Counted from the first letter of the stretch, positions 1-9,334 are shown. The stretch is 58,531 nt of DNA from Aeromonas allosaccharophila (GCF_000819685.1 NZ_CDBR01000079.1:1-58531); one strand, 5' to 3'. Notes: generated by a model not told the origin, from the letters alone. Program-made: numbers and translations.

Positions 1-62
1 TAACTGACTGGCATTAGGCCACTGTGCCGGATTTTTTTATTTCACAGAGTCAGCCATGACCA

Positions 63-455
63 TCAGGGGCAGGGGACCGGGGTGAAGGAGTCTTGCCCCT
101 GGCAACGCCAGCCCATTTCCGCCTCCCGCATCTGCCACAGGTTGTCGTTGCGATAGAGGGTCAGGATGTAGATCATGTCGCTCTTGCTGCCATCGAGGGC
201 GACCGAGAGCACCAGATCATTGTCCAGCTGCTGGGCGTGGATGCGACTGGGTATGTCGCCATGGCCAACGAATCGCAGTGCTACCTCACGGTAGTCATTG
301 ACCCAGTGCTGCTGTTGATGGCTTGCCTGACGTATCTGCTGGTTGAACTGCTGCACCGGCGCTGAGGCCAGGCGTCCAAATACCGCTTGTGCTTCGGCGT
401 GGGCTGCCGTCACGTTCGCCAGGATGAGAGTGGTAAGCATACCGATTTTGCGCAT
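63..455 (-). CDS. Small secreted protein of unknown function
   Basis: The product is 130 aa. Residues 1-20 look like a signal peptide (Met-Arg-Lys, a hydrophobic stretch, then an AHA-type cleavage site), so export to the periplasm is likely. The mature part is Gln-rich near the N-terminus (repeated QQ and QQQ). Two cysteines lie in the last 20 residues (WRCQGQDSFTPVPCP) and could form a disulphide. I recognise no domain. It lies on the same strand as the TRIC-family gene upstream, with a gap of about 100 bp that holds a weak hairpin near 521-551. The function is unknown; that it is a real exported protein rests on the signal peptide. Confidence 0.6.
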   Translation of the reverse strand: MRKIGMLTTLILANVTAAHAEAQAVFGRLASAPVQQFNQQIRQASHQQQHWVNDYREVALRFVGHGDIPSRIHAQQLDNDLVLSVALDGSKSDMIYILTLYRNDNLWQMREAEMGWRCQGQDSFTPVPCP

Positions 456-555
456 GAGAAGTTCCGGCTAACAACGACTGCTTCTATGACAACAGAAAAG
501 CCGATTTGGTTCAACGCAAGGCCCACTGCGACATGATGGCGCTGTGGGCCTGCTC

Positions 556-1197
556 TCAATTGCGTTGCAGCGAGAAGGTGGGCAGTGACAGATGCCAGTA
601 GATAGCCGCAACCCGCAGGCCAAACACCGCCGTCATGCAGATGAGCATGGCGGTTACCCTGTCCATGTTCGCCTCCAGCGCCAGGGTATAGAGAATGCCG
701 CCGAGAATACAGGCGGTGGCATAGATCTCTTTTTGCAGCACCATGGGCACTTCCCGCGCCAGTACATCGCGGATCATGCCGCCGGCTACCCCAGTCATGG
801 TGCCCATGATCACGGCAATCAGCCCCGGGGTGCCGAAGTTGAGGGCCTTCTGGGCGCCAATCACGGTAAAGAGGGCCAGTCCGAAGGCATCGGCCACCGG
901 CAGCACATACCAGGGCATCCTGCGGGGCAGTTTGACCATCCACATGCCGATCAGCGCCGTCGCGATGACGACCCAGATATAGAGCGGATCGCGTACCCAG
1001 AACACGGGGGTTGCCCCCAGGATCATGTCACGGATGGTGCCGCCGCCAATGGCGGTGACCGCCGCCAAAACCATGACGCCAAACCCGTCCATTCTGAGTC
1101 GGCCAGCCACCAAAACCCCTGAAAACGCGAATACCGCAGTACCAAACATGTCGCTGATGTAAACAATCTGCTCAACCAGTGTCTGCATGGAGAACAA
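556..1197 (-). CDS. TRIC-type cation channel family inner-membrane protein (UPF0126, YicG/YadS-like)
   Basis: The product is 213 aa, the usual length for this family, with about seven hydrophobic segments. It shows the duplicated family signature: an FAFSG stretch in the first helix, then [11 protein letters not shown] near residue 50 and GGMIRDVL near residue 140, which are the two glycine-rich repeats. Bacterial TRIC homologues form trimeric monovalent-cation channels; the role in this organism is inferred from the family only. The start is either Met1 or Met4 (1188), and the sequence does not decide between them. It is transcribed away from the flagellin locus and appears unrelated to it. 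Confidence 0.8.
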   Translation of the reverse strand: MFSMQTLVEQIVYISDMFGTAVFAFSGVLVAGRLRMDGFGVMVLAAVTAIGGGTIRDMILGATPVFWVRDPLYIWVVIATALIGMWMVKLPRRMPWYVLPVADAFGLALFTVIGAQKALNFGTPGLIAVIMGTMTGVAGGMIRDVLAREVPMVLQKEIYATACILGGILYTLALEANMDRVTAMLICMTAVFGLRVAAIYWHLSLPTFSLQRN

Positions 1198-1396
1198 CTC
1201 ACGTCAAATTGTTGATGGGGCCGCGATTTTAGGGGCTGGCGAGCCCAATCGCCAACTGTGCTCGACAAAATTGAGAGTCGGCCGTGATTTTTTCTCGCTG
1301 CCCGAACCGGGAGAGTCTCGTGTGTGCCTGCTTGCCCCTGCCGTTGGCGGGGTTCAGGACGTTGCTGCTATCGCGTGTTTTGGCCCGTTTTTTTCC

Positions 1397-1423
1397 TTAA
1401 GTTTCCCCCTGACCCGCCGATAC
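1397..1423 (+). promoter_or_regulatory. Distal sigma-28 (FliA)-type promoter of flaA
   Basis: TTAAGTTT at 1397-1404, an 11-nt spacer, then GCCGATAC at 1416-1423. This matches the flagellar sigma-28 consensus TAAAGTTT-N11-GCCGATAA at all but two positions. Late flagellin genes are typically transcribed by sigma-28 after FlgM export. It lies about 150 bp upstream of the flaA start. Confidence 0.7.
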
Positions 1424-1467
1424 ATAAGGTAAGCGGCGTTAATGCGATGAAGCGTTGAAAAAAATGC

Positions 1468-1494
1468 TAAAGACATCCAAAAACGAGCCGTTAA
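1468..1494 (+). promoter_or_regulatory. Proximal sigma-28-type promoter of flaA
   Basis: TAAAGACA at 1468-1475, an 11-nt spacer, then GCCGTTAA at 1487-1494. The -10 element and the bases after it (GCCGTTAAATAA) are identical to those of the flaB promoter at 2837-2844, which supports it as the homologous promoter of the duplicated flagellin gene. Confidence 0.7.
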
Positions 1495-1571
1495 ATAAGA
1501 CGCATCGGGCACAGAAAATAATAAAGCCTGAGCAAATAGAAGAGTAATTTTAATAGCTTAGGAGAATAGTC

Positions 1572-2441
1572 ATGGGCCTTTTTATCAACACTAACGTTTC
1601 ATCACTCAACGCTCAGCGTAATATGATGAATTCGACCAAATCACTGGATACATCCTACACCCGACTGGCATCTGGCTTGCGAATCAACAGCGCCAAAGAT
1701 GATGCCGCGGGTCTGCAAATCTCCAATCGTTTGACCTCCCAGATTAATGGTCTGGACCAAGGTAACCGTAATGCTAACGATGGTATCTCTCTGGCACAAA
1801 CGGCCGAAGGGGCTATGGATGAAGTGACTGGCATGCTGCAGCGTATGCGGACTCTGGCACAACAGTCAGCTAACGGCTCCAACTCCGCCAAGGATCGTGA
1901 AGCGCTGCAAAAAGAGGTGGATCAGCTTGGAGCTGAAGTAAACAGGATTTCTAATGCAACGACTTTTGCAGGAACCAAGCTTCTTGATGGTTCGTTTGGT
2001 GGTACTTTCCAGGTTGGTGCGGATGCCAACCAGACTATCGGTTTCAGCTTGAGTCAAGCTGGTGGATTCAGCATCTCTGGTATTGCAGCCGCCGCGGGTA
2101 AAGCGACAACTTTTATTAGTGGTTCAACTGCTGGTGGAATCAGCATCAGTAGCCAGAGCAATGCACAGGATGTGTTAGCCGCTGTCGATTCTATGTTGGA
2201 AGTGGTTGATGGCAAGCGCGCCGAGCTTGGTGCAGTGCAAAACCGAATGGATTCGACCATCCGTAACCAGGCTAACATCTCGGAAAACGTCAGCGCAGCT
2301 CGTTCGCGTATCCGTGATGCAGACTTTGCCATCGAAACAGCAAACATGACCAAACAGAATATTTTGCAACAGGCTGCTTCCAGCATCCTGTCACAAGCCA
2401 ACCAGCGGCCGCAGTCCGCACTCTCTTTGCTGCAGGGCTAA
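1572..2441 (+). CDS. flaA: Polar flagellin FlaA
   Basis: The 289-aa flagellin is the structural subunit of the polar flagellar filament. It has the conserved N-terminal D0/D1 domain ([17 protein letters not shown], then the [15 protein letters not shown] motif near residue 50) and the C-terminal D1/D0 domain ([11 protein letters not shown], ending in [12 protein letters not shown]). Both helices pack in the filament core and serve type III export. The short variable centre (about residues 150-200) is rich in Ser and Thr; in Aeromonas this is where Maf-dependent O-glycosylation occurs. The ATG at 1572 has a good ribosome binding site. It is nearly identical to FlaB downstream, so the pair arose by tandem duplication. 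FliA-dependent expression is expected from the two promoters upstream. Confidence 0.95.
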   Translation: MGLFINTNVSSLNAQRNMMNSTKSLDTSYTRLASGLRINSAKDDAAGLQISNRLTSQINGLDQGNRNANDGISLAQTAEGAMDEVTGMLQRMRTLAQQSANGSNSAKDREALQKEVDQLGAEVNRISNATTFAGTKLLDGSFGGTFQVGADANQTIGFSLSQAGGFSISGIAAAAGKATTFISGSTAGGISISSQSNAQDVLAAVDSMLEVVDGKRAELGAVQNRMDSTIRNQANISENVSAARSRIRDADFAIETANMTKQNILQQAASSILSQANQRPQSALSLLQG

Positions 2442-2621
2442 CAAAAGAAAACAGGGCGGTTGTTCAGGCCGCCCTGGTCAAGAGATGGAACAAAGGGGTG
2501 TTCGGGTTTGCACCTTGTTCTATCGGGAGAAGTATAATTCTCTACTAGTAATGCCAAGTGTTGTCCAGCTGTTCAGTTCTGTCACGCTTGGTCATATTCT
2601 CCTGAGCATATGCTCATCTTT

Positions 2622-2647
2622 AGGCCGGTTTTCCGGCCTCTTTTTAT
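2622..2647 (+). terminator. Rho-independent terminator after flaA
   Basis: An AGGCCGG/CCGGCCT stem with a TTTT loop is followed by a run of T (CTTTTTATT). It separates flaA transcription from the flaB promoter, so the two flagellins are separate transcription units. Confidence 0.8.
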
Positions 2648-2817
2648 TGTGTCGTCAATTTGACGTCACTCTGTCAGTTTAAAGCATGAACCATGCCAAT
2701 ACACTTCACTCCACAAAATGAGCTATTGCCAGTTGCTGGCGGCTTGTTCGACTGGCTCTGCCCTTGCATTGTTGCCGCTTGTCGGAGAAATCTTGCCGCT
2801 ATGGGCAACAATTTTCC

Positions 2818-2844
2818 TAAAGCTTGTCTCTGCGCGGCCGTTAA
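2818..2844 (+). promoter_or_regulatory. Sigma-28-type promoter of flaB
   Basis: TAAAGCTT at 2818-2825, an 11-nt spacer, then GCCGTTAA at 2837-2844, a close match to TAAAGTTT-N11-GCCGATAA. It gives a leader of about 175 nt before flaB. The short flaB-flaG gap suggests that some transcripts also run into flaG. Confidence 0.7.
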
Positions 2845-3025
2845 ATAAAGTGAAGCAATCGAGGGGTGTTCGGAATCCAACGTTTGCACTACTGCGGGTG
2901 ACCTGCTAGTTCAAACAGGCACCCGCCTGAAGAGTCAGGCATGTTCAAACTGCTCTTCAAACGGTGGGCCGTCGTGAAGTTGGACGACGCAACCCGCAGT
3001 CGCATGTTCTTCGGGAGAATTTATT

Positions 3026-3892
3026 ATGGCCATGTTCATTAATACCAATACCTCATCACTGAACGCCCAGCGTAATTTGATGAATACCACAAAATCACTT
3101 GATACTTCGTATACCCGCTTGGCATCTGGCTTGCGCATTAACAGTGCAAAAGATGATGCGGCCGGTCTGCAGATATCCAACCGTCTGACCTCCCAGATCA
3201 ATGGCTTGGATCAGGGCAACCGTAACGCAAACGACGGCATCTCTTTGGCGCAGACCGCAGAAGGGGCGATGGATGAAGTGACCGGCATGCTGCAGCGCAT
3301 GCGTACCTTGGCCCAGCAATCTGCCAACGGCTCCAACTCCGCCAAGGATCGTGAAGCACTGCAAAAGGAAGTTGATCAGCTTGGTGCTGAAGTCAACCGA
3401 ATCTCAAAAGATACTACGTTTGCAGGCACTAAATTACTTGATGGAAATTATGGTGGTACCTTTCAAGTCGGAGCGGATGCTAACCAGACTATCGGTTTCA
3501 GCTTGAGTCAGGCTGGTGGATTTAGCATCTCCGGTATTGCAGCTGTTGCAGGGAAAGCTACAACCTTTATTAGTGGTTCAACTGCGGGAGGCATCAGCAT
3601 CAGCAGTCAGAGCAATGCTCAAGATGTGTTATCCGCAGTTGATTCTATGTTGGAAGTGGTTGATGGTAAGCGTGCGGAGCTTGGTGCTATTCAGAATCGA
3701 CTGGATTCCACCATCCGCAACCAAGCCAATATTTCGGAAAACGTCAGTGCAGCGCGTTCACGGATTCGTGATGCAGACTTTGCGACCGAGACTGCCAATA
3801 TGACCAAGCAGAATATTCTGCAACAGGCAGCTTCGAGTATTCTGGCACAGGCTAACCAGAGACCGCAGTCCGCTCTTTCCCTGCTTGGGTAG
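3026..3892 (+). CDS. flaB: Polar flagellin FlaB
   Basis: The 288-aa second flagellin has the same domain plan as FlaA. Differences are scattered single residues (for example [28 protein letters not shown]), and the protein ends [11 protein letters not shown]. Coding positions differ mostly at silent sites, as expected from an old duplication under purifying selection. The ATG at 3026 follows GGGAGAA. In Aeromonas both flagellins are built into the polar filament and both are substrates for Maf1 glycosylation. No terminator is visible in the 36 bp before flaG, so some co-transcription with flaG is likely. Confidence 0.95.
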   Translation: MAMFINTNTSSLNAQRNLMNTTKSLDTSYTRLASGLRINSAKDDAAGLQISNRLTSQINGLDQGNRNANDGISLAQTAEGAMDEVTGMLQRMRTLAQQSANGSNSAKDREALQKEVDQLGAEVNRISKDTTFAGTKLLDGNYGGTFQVGADANQTIGFSLSQAGGFSISGIAAVAGKATTFISGSTAGGISISSQSNAQDVLSAVDSMLEVVDGKRAELGAIQNRLDSTIRNQANISENVSAARSRIRDADFATETANMTKQNILQQAASSILAQANQRPQSALSLLG

Positions 3893-3928
3893 TGAGTAGA
3901 CCAGGCTGATTAAGATGGGAGAGATGAG

Positions 3929-4354
3929 ATGACAACTGAACTCGGTAATCTGTCATCTGCCAATGGCGCTTCCTTACAGCTACGTGACAAGAGCGGCCAA
4001 GTGGCCGCTCAGCTGCTTTCAGGTTCGATGGAAGAAGCGAAACTCACGGGGCAGAAAGAGCCGGAGTTAAAGGATGATAATGAGATCCAGCAGACGCAGA
4101 ACAAGGCAGAACTTGAAAAACAGGTACAAAGCTTGCAGGAGTTTGGGCAGCTACAAGGATGGACTGTTAATTTTAGTTTGGAGCAAGACGTGGACCAAGT
4201 AGTGATTAAGGTGATGGATACTGATACTCGGTCAGTGATACGTCAAATCCCCAGCGAAGAGCTGCTCGCCATTCACAAACGGATTCAGGCGTTGCGTCAA
4301 GGTGAGGCGGGGGCGAACCCTAAACTTGGTTTATTGCTTGATCGCGAGATATAA
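3929..4354 (+). CDS. flaG: Flagellar protein FlaG
   Basis: The 141-aa product has a disordered, polar first half (Lys, Glu and Gln rich) and a typical FlaG domain in residues 75-130 (VNFSLEQDVDQVVIKVMD, then RQIPSEELLAIHKRI). FlaG proteins influence filament length and sit in this position before fliD in vibrios and aeromonads; the mechanism is not settled. The start at 3929 follows GGGAGAGATG. The fliD gene begins 25 bp downstream, so the two probably share a transcript. Confidence 0.88.
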   Translation: MTTELGNLSSANGASLQLRDKSGQVAAQLLSGSMEEAKLTGQKEPELKDDNEIQQTQNKAELEKQVQSLQEFGQLQGWTVNFSLEQDVDQVVIKVMDTDTRSVIRQIPSEELLAIHKRIQALRQGEAGANPKLGLLLDREI

Positions 4355-4379
4355 ATCGAAGAAATGAGGAGAAGATATC

Positions 4380-5780
4380 ATGGCTATTACCTCTGCCGGT
4401 GCAGGTTCAGGGCTCGATCTCGAAAGTGTGATTGCGGCTAGTGTGGCGGCTAAAAAGGCACAACTGCAACAACCGATCGTCAAAAAACAAAACAGCACCC
4501 AGATCGCGCTTTCTGGCATCGGTCAGCTCAAGTCATCCCTCACTACCTTCACCGATATTCTCGATACATTGAGTAAACCTGGTGCCTTCAACAAGCGGAC
4601 AATCAATATCACACAAGATAAAGATAATCCTGTTATGAAAGTTGAGAGTAAGAGTGGGGGGTCTAATGGTCAGTACAATATTACTGTCAATAAATTGGCT
4701 ATGACGAGTCGCCAAGAAGGAATATTTGACAGTTCTACAACCCCACTCATTACTCAAGACGGCCAACTGACCTTTAAGGCTGGTGACAAAGAGTTTAAGG
4801 TCGATGTTAAAGCTGGTGATACCTTACAAAATATTCGTAAGACCATTAATAGCAGTGGGGACAATTTTGGGCTAAGCGCCAATATTGTTAATACGGCTGA
4901 TGGTAAAGCTCAGTTAATTATTGATTCCGGCATTTCAGGAGATGGCAAGGATTTGACTATCACTGGAAGCACATCAGAGCTTGGGATGTTTTCTATTGGG
5001 ACCCCTGGCAGCGTTATGAGTCAGAAACAGGCTGCCAGTAGTGCCGAAATCATAGTCGATGGTAATGCGCTGAAAAGTGATACAAATGTTTTTGATGATA
5101 CGATTCAAGACCTGAAACTTACGATATTACGTGTTTCCGATAAAGATAGCAATGGTAATCTCAAATCTAATAAAGTAGATATCACGACAGATAAAACATC
5201 GATTCAGGATATGGTTAAGCAGTTTGTTGATGGATACAACGCACTGCAGGATAAAATGGATGTGCTAGGTAAGCGTAACAGTATTGTTGGTGGGGTCAGG
5301 CAGGATGATGGTGGCGCTCTAGCTGGTGATGCAAGTACTCGGACAATCAGTAGCTTTATGGCTAATACAATTACTGGTAAAACAGGTACAAGTACAACGT
5401 ACTCCAGCATCTTCGAAATTGGGATAAAAATGGATAATAAGGGTAAGCTATCTCTTGATAAAGATAAGTTTGGCCAAGCCGTTGATAAAAACTTTGATCA
5501 GGTTGTAGCATTATTTGGTGGGGATGATGGTCTTGCTGGTACTTTGAATAAAGGGCTAAAAGAGTATACCAAGTCTGGAGGGATGCTTGCTGAGCGTACT
5601 GATACACTGAATGCCGACTTGCGTAGTTTGAACCAGAAGCAGTCAACTTCAAATGCTCAGCTTGTTAAGTATGAGGCATCACTTCGTGCGCAGTATGGTA
5701 GTTTGGATGCTTTACTGGTAAAAATGAATAATTCTGCGTCAGCTTTGAAGTCGCTTCAAGTTAAAAGCAATAGTAACTGA
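4380..5780 (+). CDS. flaH: Flagellar filament cap protein FliD (FlaH)
   Basis: The 466-aa hook-associated protein 2 forms the cap under which flagellin polymerises. The N-terminal FliD_N region (ITSAGAGSGLDLESVIAA) and the C-terminal coiled region (about 400-466) are both recognisable. The middle is a variable surface domain rich in Asp, Lys, Ser and Thr. The length is normal. The ATG at 4380 is preceded by GAGGAGAAG. It lies between flaG and fliS, the conserved order. FliS and the FliT-like protein next to it are the expected chaperones for flagellin and cap export. Confidence 0.92.
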   Translation: MAITSAGAGSGLDLESVIAASVAAKKAQLQQPIVKKQNSTQIALSGIGQLKSSLTTFTDILDTLSKPGAFNKRTINITQDKDNPVMKVESKSGGSNGQYNITVNKLAMTSRQEGIFDSSTTPLITQDGQLTFKAGDKEFKVDVKAGDTLQNIRKTINSSGDNFGLSANIVNTADGKAQLIIDSGISGDGKDLTITGSTSELGMFSIGTPGSVMSQKQAASSAEIIVDGNALKSDTNVFDDTIQDLKLTILRVSDKDSNGNLKSNKVDITTDKTSIQDMVKQFVDGYNALQDKMDVLGKRNSIVGGVRQDDGGALAGDASTRTISSFMANTITGKTGTSTTYSSIFEIGIKMDNKGKLSLDKDKFGQAVDKNFDQVVALFGGDDGLAGTLNKGLKEYTKSGGMLAERTDTLNADLRSLNQKQSTSNAQLVKYEASLRAQYGSLDALLVKMNNSASALKSLQVKSNSN

Positions 5781-5807
5781 TGATTATCTTTTTAGAGGTT
5801 GTATGTG

Positions 5808-6230
5808 ATGTATCAACGTAATTTAAAGGCATATAAAACGACCAGTATAACCGCTGATTTGGCCGTTGCCGATCCTCATCGAGTCATTCAGTTAATGATG
5901 CAAGGATTTCTCGAAAGATTGGCTCAAGCCAAGGGTGCCATAGAACGACGTGATATGGAGGCGAAAGCTGTCGCGGTTTCTAAAGCTCAGGGTTTATTGC
6001 ATGGGTTGCAAGATGTGCTTGATATGAGCCAAGGAGAAGTGGCTGAAGATTTATATCGACTTTACTCTTATATGGATGAACGAATATGGGATGCCAGTTT
6101 GGCCTTGGATTCGACACCAATCGATGAAGTTATGGCGTTGATGGTGACTATTAAATCTGGTTGGGATCAATTGTCTGAGGAAGCAAAACAACAAGGTTAC
6201 CAAATGAGACAGCAGTTAGGTGATTTATAA
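5808..6230 (+). CDS. flaJ: Flagellin chaperone FliS (FlaJ)
   Basis: The product is 140 aa from the ATG at 5808; a TTG nine bases earlier is in frame but less likely because the FliS family begins MYxxxLxAY. The sequence starts MYQRNLKAYKTT and contains the family signature around VADPHRVIQLMMQGFLERLAQAKGAIE. FliS binds the C-terminal helix of flagellin in the cytosol and prevents early polymerisation. Loss of flaJ abolishes flagella in A. caviae, as I recall. The stop overlaps the start of the next gene by one base (TAATG), indicating translational coupling. Confidence 0.9.
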   Translation: MYQRNLKAYKTTSITADLAVADPHRVIQLMMQGFLERLAQAKGAIERRDMEAKAVAVSKAQGLLHGLQDVLDMSQGEVAEDLYRLYSYMDERIWDASLALDSTPIDEVMALMVTIKSGWDQLSEEAKQQGYQMRQQLGDL

Positions 6231-6553
6231 TGAGCTATCTGCTCTCTTTACAGCAGGACTTAGAGGATAGTTATCACTCGATTACCTCCCTATTACATAA
6301 CGCAAACTATGATGAGGCGTTGGTTAGCATGGATCGCCGTCTTGAATTGATAAAGTGCTTATTAAAATTGGTAGAGGATGACCCAGCTCAATTACCTGAT
6401 GCTAAAAAATTATCTGCAGGTCTACATGAACAGGAAGAGGACCTGATAGCGTTGGCTTCTCAGCATCATCAGATAATTTTCCGAAAGCTATTCAATATTG
6501 GACGTGGGGAAAAAGTTAAGCTGGCGTATCGCTTGAACAGCAAGGAGTTTTAA
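6230..6553 (+). CDS. FliT-like small flagellar chaperone (putative)
   Basis: The 107-aa protein is predicted to be all-alpha and rich in Leu, Glu and Gln. I do not see a diagnostic motif. Its size, helical character, and place between fliS and maf1, with one-base overlaps on both sides, fit a FliT/FlaI-type export chaperone for the cap or hook-associated proteins. An alternative is an uncharacterised flagellar accessory protein. The FliT call rests on context and general character only; that it is a real gene in the operon is well supported by the overlaps. Confidence 0.65.
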   Translation: MSYLLSLQQDLEDSYHSITSLLHNANYDEALVSMDRRLELIKCLLKLVEDDPAQLPDAKKLSAGLHEQEEDLIALASQHHQIIFRKLFNIGRGEKVKLAYRLNSKEF

Positions 6554-8640
6554 TGTCGGTAAAGATTGATGATGCCTTAATAAAGGCAGAGAAAGATGCA
6601 TTACGGATTCAAAAACAAGCAGAGCAGGAATCCGCTATGTCAATAGCGTTACCGATCCGCTTTTCTCAGAATATTGCAGCATTTCGTAAGTATATTCCAC
6701 ATATTGCCGACACGTTTGAGTCATTCCAGCCAGCTCGCCCATTCCGATTTTTTTGCAACGATAATGGTCAGCCAAACATGGCTTGGCTGGATGATAATAT
6801 TGCGGTTTATGGTGACGAACCATATCTTATTTGTGAGACTTTAGTTAAGGAGTTTATGGATAAAGGAGGGCTTTCAAAGTTCTCATTTAGCCAAGAATCA
6901 AATCCTCTAGGATTTATGCATGTAGATTATCTAAATAAACTGAATGCATATTTAGAAGAGATATCTTTACAAGAAAAATTGTTAAAGAAAGTACCAAATG
7001 AAGTACCTACCGCCCTCGTTTTTGGGGTTGGACTGGGTTACCATCTTGGTTATCTATATGAGCGCTGTAAGATTGGTACGTTATTCCTTTTTGAACCAGA
7101 CTTGGATCTATTTTATGCATCACTATATTGTTTTGATTGGGCTCCACTACTCGATTATTTGCACCAAGAAAATCTAGGCATTCATATTTTGTTAGGCCAA
7201 GATGAAGAAACAATATTTAATGATTTTGCTTCAGCTATTCACAGTCGAGGATCTTTTCTGATTGCCAATGCATTTATTATGTGGGGCTATCAGAGCGAAA
7301 AAATAAATATGTTAATTGAGAAAGTTCAGCGTGAATATTACCTTCTGGTTATGGGATGGGGTTTTTTTGATGATAACTTGATTGCACTATCTCATACCGT
7401 TGATAATATAGAACGGGGAGTGCCATTTTTTCTCAAAGACAAAAAAATACCGGAAAGATATTCCAGAACACCAGTTTTTGTTATTGCAAATGGTCCATCT
7501 TTAGATGCATCTATTTCCTTTATTGAAAAAAATAGAGATAAAGCAATCTTAATATCTTGTGGAAGTGCTATTTCAGCCTTGCATAAATTAGGTATTAAAC
7601 CTGACATCCATGTTGAAACTGAGCGAACTAAAATAGTTTATGATTTTTTAGTGAATTTGAATGCAAATGATTATTTGCATGACATTCTTTTTCTGAGCAC
7701 AGATGTGATCCATCCTTATTGCTCTACATTATTTGATACATCAGTGTTAATTTTTAAGCTATATGAACCAGGTGTAACACTTTATCATGCTAATTTTTCT
7801 AACTTGCCAAAATATGCAGCTCTAGGTGGTTTAAATCCTTTGGTTGGTAATATTGGAGTTCGTGCACCTATTCACCTTGGCTTTAAAAACATATATTTAT
7901 TTGGTCTTGATAATGGCTATAAAAATAAAGAGCATCATCACTCAAAATTTAGTGCCTATTATAATAGTGAGGCGGGGGCGGAAGTACTTGCTGATCTGAT
8001 GTATGGTGATAATCAATGGCACCATGAGGGTAACTTTGGTGGTTTTGTTACGACCGATGCAATGTTTAATTCATCACGTGTCATTGTAGAGCAGGTGTTG
8101 GCTGCTAATGACGATGTTCGATGTTTCAACTGTAGTGATGGAGCAAAAATTACCAACGCAAGGCCATTACCTTGTGGTGAAATTAAACTTTTTGAAATAA
8201 TAAATAAAAAAGAATTGCTCACTCATATTGCACAATTATCTGCACCTATTCCATTGTCTAAAAAGGATTTTAAGCCATATTTAGGGGTTGATTATTTTGA
8301 GTTGTTTGTTGACAGAATGTTGGGTGAATGGAGGCAGAACTTTTCTTCCAGAAATGAGCTGAATCAACTAATGCTATGTAACTTTGGGTATCTCTCACAG
8401 ATCGCTGCGACTCGCCAAAAACATATATCTCAAGTTATGATAGGATCAATGAATTATGCATTCGCGATTTTAAGTTCTATTCTTTACTCCTTTGAAGGTG
8501 AAGAAAAGACTATCGCACTGATGAAACCAGCAATTAATTTATGGTTAGAGTTTTTAGAGAAGGCTCGGGATATGTATCCTATGGCTATTGATAGTGTTGA
8601 TTTAGTTGATAATGAATGGATGAATTTCTTTAGAAAATAA
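6553..8640 (+). CDS. maf1: Maf1 motility accessory factor, flagellin nonulosonate transferase
   Basis: The 695-aa protein has the Maf (DUF115, MptE-like) core around residues 300-500: FVIANGPSLDASISFIE, then ISCGSAISALHKLGIKPDIHVETER. Maf proteins transfer CMP-activated nonulosonic acids (pseudaminic or legionaminic type) to Ser/Thr of flagellin before export; in A. caviae Maf1 is needed for flagellar glycosylation. It starts on the last base of the preceding stop, so it is coupled to the flagellar chaperone operon. The coding sequence is clearly AT-rich compared with the housekeeping genes after 24 kb, and this marks the left edge of the low-GC glycosylation island. It ends in a perfect bidirectional hairpin. 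Confidence 0.92.
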   Translation: MSVKIDDALIKAEKDALRIQKQAEQESAMSIALPIRFSQNIAAFRKYIPHIADTFESFQPARPFRFFCNDNGQPNMAWLDDNIAVYGDEPYLICETLVKEFMDKGGLSKFSFSQESNPLGFMHVDYLNKLNAYLEEISLQEKLLKKVPNEVPTALVFGVGLGYHLGYLYERCKIGTLFLFEPDLDLFYASLYCFDWAPLLDYLHQENLGIHILLGQDEETIFNDFASAIHSRGSFLIANAFIMWGYQSEKINMLIEKVQREYYLLVMGWGFFDDNLIALSHTVDNIERGVPFFLKDKKIPERYSRTPVFVIANGPSLDASISFIEKNRDKAILISCGSAISALHKLGIKPDIHVETERTKIVYDFLVNLNANDYLHDILFLSTDVIHPYCSTLFDTSVLIFKLYEPGVTLYHANFSNLPKYAALGGLNPLVGNIGVRAPIHLGFKNIYLFGLDNGYKNKEHHHSKFSAYYNSEAGAEVLADLMYGDNQWHHEGNFGGFVTTDAMFNSSRVIVEQVLAANDDVRCFNCSDGAKITNARPLPCGEIKLFEIINKKELLTHIAQLSAPIPLSKKDFKPYLGVDYFELFVDRMLGEWRQNFSSRNELNQLMLCNFGYLSQIAATRQKHISQVMIGSMNYAFAILSSILYSFEGEEKTIALMKPAINLWLEFLEKARDMYPMAIDSVDLVDNEWMNFFRK

Positions 8641-8673
8641 AAATAAATGCCGACGATATGTCGGCATTTATTT
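8641..8673. terminator. Bidirectional terminator between maf1 and the glycan operon
   Basis: A perfect 14-bp stem (AAATAAATGCCGAC at 8641-8654 with GTCGGCATTTATTT at 8660-8673) around a 5-nt loop. A/T-rich arms flank the GC core on both sides, so it can end maf1 transcription and the convergent transcript from the right. Confidence 0.85.
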
Positions 8674-9334
8674 ATAGTTCGTATGGATTGTTCGCTATAA
8701 GAAGTTGTTCATTTTTTTTGATAATTTGCACTGAGACGAGTGAGTCAGGCATAACCTCAGAGTGTTCATCATGATGCTGAACCAGCTCAAAAATACGATG
8801 ATATGCAGGGTGCCAGCAAAACATCTTACTGTAGTTCATTTTATAACTATAAACTCCATTTTGATGCTTATATTTCTTCCTATAGTAACTATGAGGTGGG
8901 TGAAAGTCCACGATAGCAACGATTCCTTTATCTTGAAGTAATTCATGGCATTGGGTTGCTATTTTGAATAGATCATTGGGTTCACAGAGATATAGACAGA
9001 ATCCAAATATAATTAAATCAACAGGCTCTATTGCTGGTAAATTATCGGCCGTACCTTGAGTAAGATGCAAATTCGGATATGTTTTCAAGCCATCCATTAT
9101 TGCTGCGAGTGATGGATCGATGCCATATCCGCTGGCATTAAAATGTTCAGATAAAGCTGATACTCTCCATCCATTAGCACACCCAATTTCTAGAATTCTT
9201 TTCGGGGTGCAGTTTAGTTGTTGAAGAGCTTTGAAAACAAGGTCACCTTGTATTTTTCTATGTATATAACCATGTTTATTCCGTTCAAACCAACAGTTAC
9301 CCTCTTGTTTTATAAATATATCTTTCTGATTCAT
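8672..9334 (-). CDS. Class I SAM-dependent methyltransferase (glycan modification, putative)
   Basis: The 220-aa protein has a Rossmann-type SAM site: motif I ILEIGCANGWR near residue 42, then an acidic GIDPS strand end near residue 75. Its substrate is unknown. It is the last gene of a tightly packed minus-strand operon that starts with a NUDIX gene near 17.2 kb and includes pseI, FkbH-like and ACP-fusion genes. The start (9334) overlaps the stop of the upstream methyltransferase by ATGA. I infer that it O- or N-methylates part of the flagellar sugar, perhaps a glyceryl substituent. Confidence 0.78.
   Translation of the reverse strand: MNQKDIFIKQEGNCWFERNKHGYIHRKIQGDLVFKALQQLNCTPKRILEIGCANGWRVSALSEHFNASGYGIDPSLAAIMDGLKTYPNLHLTQGTADNLPAIEPVDLIIFGFCLYLCEPNDLFKIATQCHELLQDKGIVAIVDFHPPHSYYRKKYKHQNGVYSYKMNYSKMFCWHPAYHRIFELVQHHDEHSEVMPDSLVSVQIIKKNEQLLIANNPYEL

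Larger units (their letters stand above)
1198..1571. other. Intergenic promoter region upstream of flaA
   Basis: This 374-bp stretch lies between the divergent TRIC gene and flaA. Its right half holds two sigma-28-type promoter candidates, listed separately. I see no gene or RNA in the left half (1198-1395). The leader just before flaA ends in a GGAG ribosome binding site at about 1561. Confidence 0.6.
2442..3025. other. flaA-flaB intergenic region
   Basis: This 584-bp gap contains a GC-rich hairpin just after flaA (CAGGGCGG 2452-2459 with CCGCCCTG 2469-2476, no strong T-tract), a clear terminator at 2622-2647, the flaB sigma-28 promoter at 2818-2844, and a leader with short inverted repeats around 2909-2960. 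I see no convincing gene in it. Confidence 0.6.

Noticed and set aside
521..551. Hairpin between the two first genes as a terminator
   Set aside because: A GGCCCAC/GTGGGCC stem is present but the loop is large and no T-tract follows on the relevant strand, so I did not list it as a terminator.
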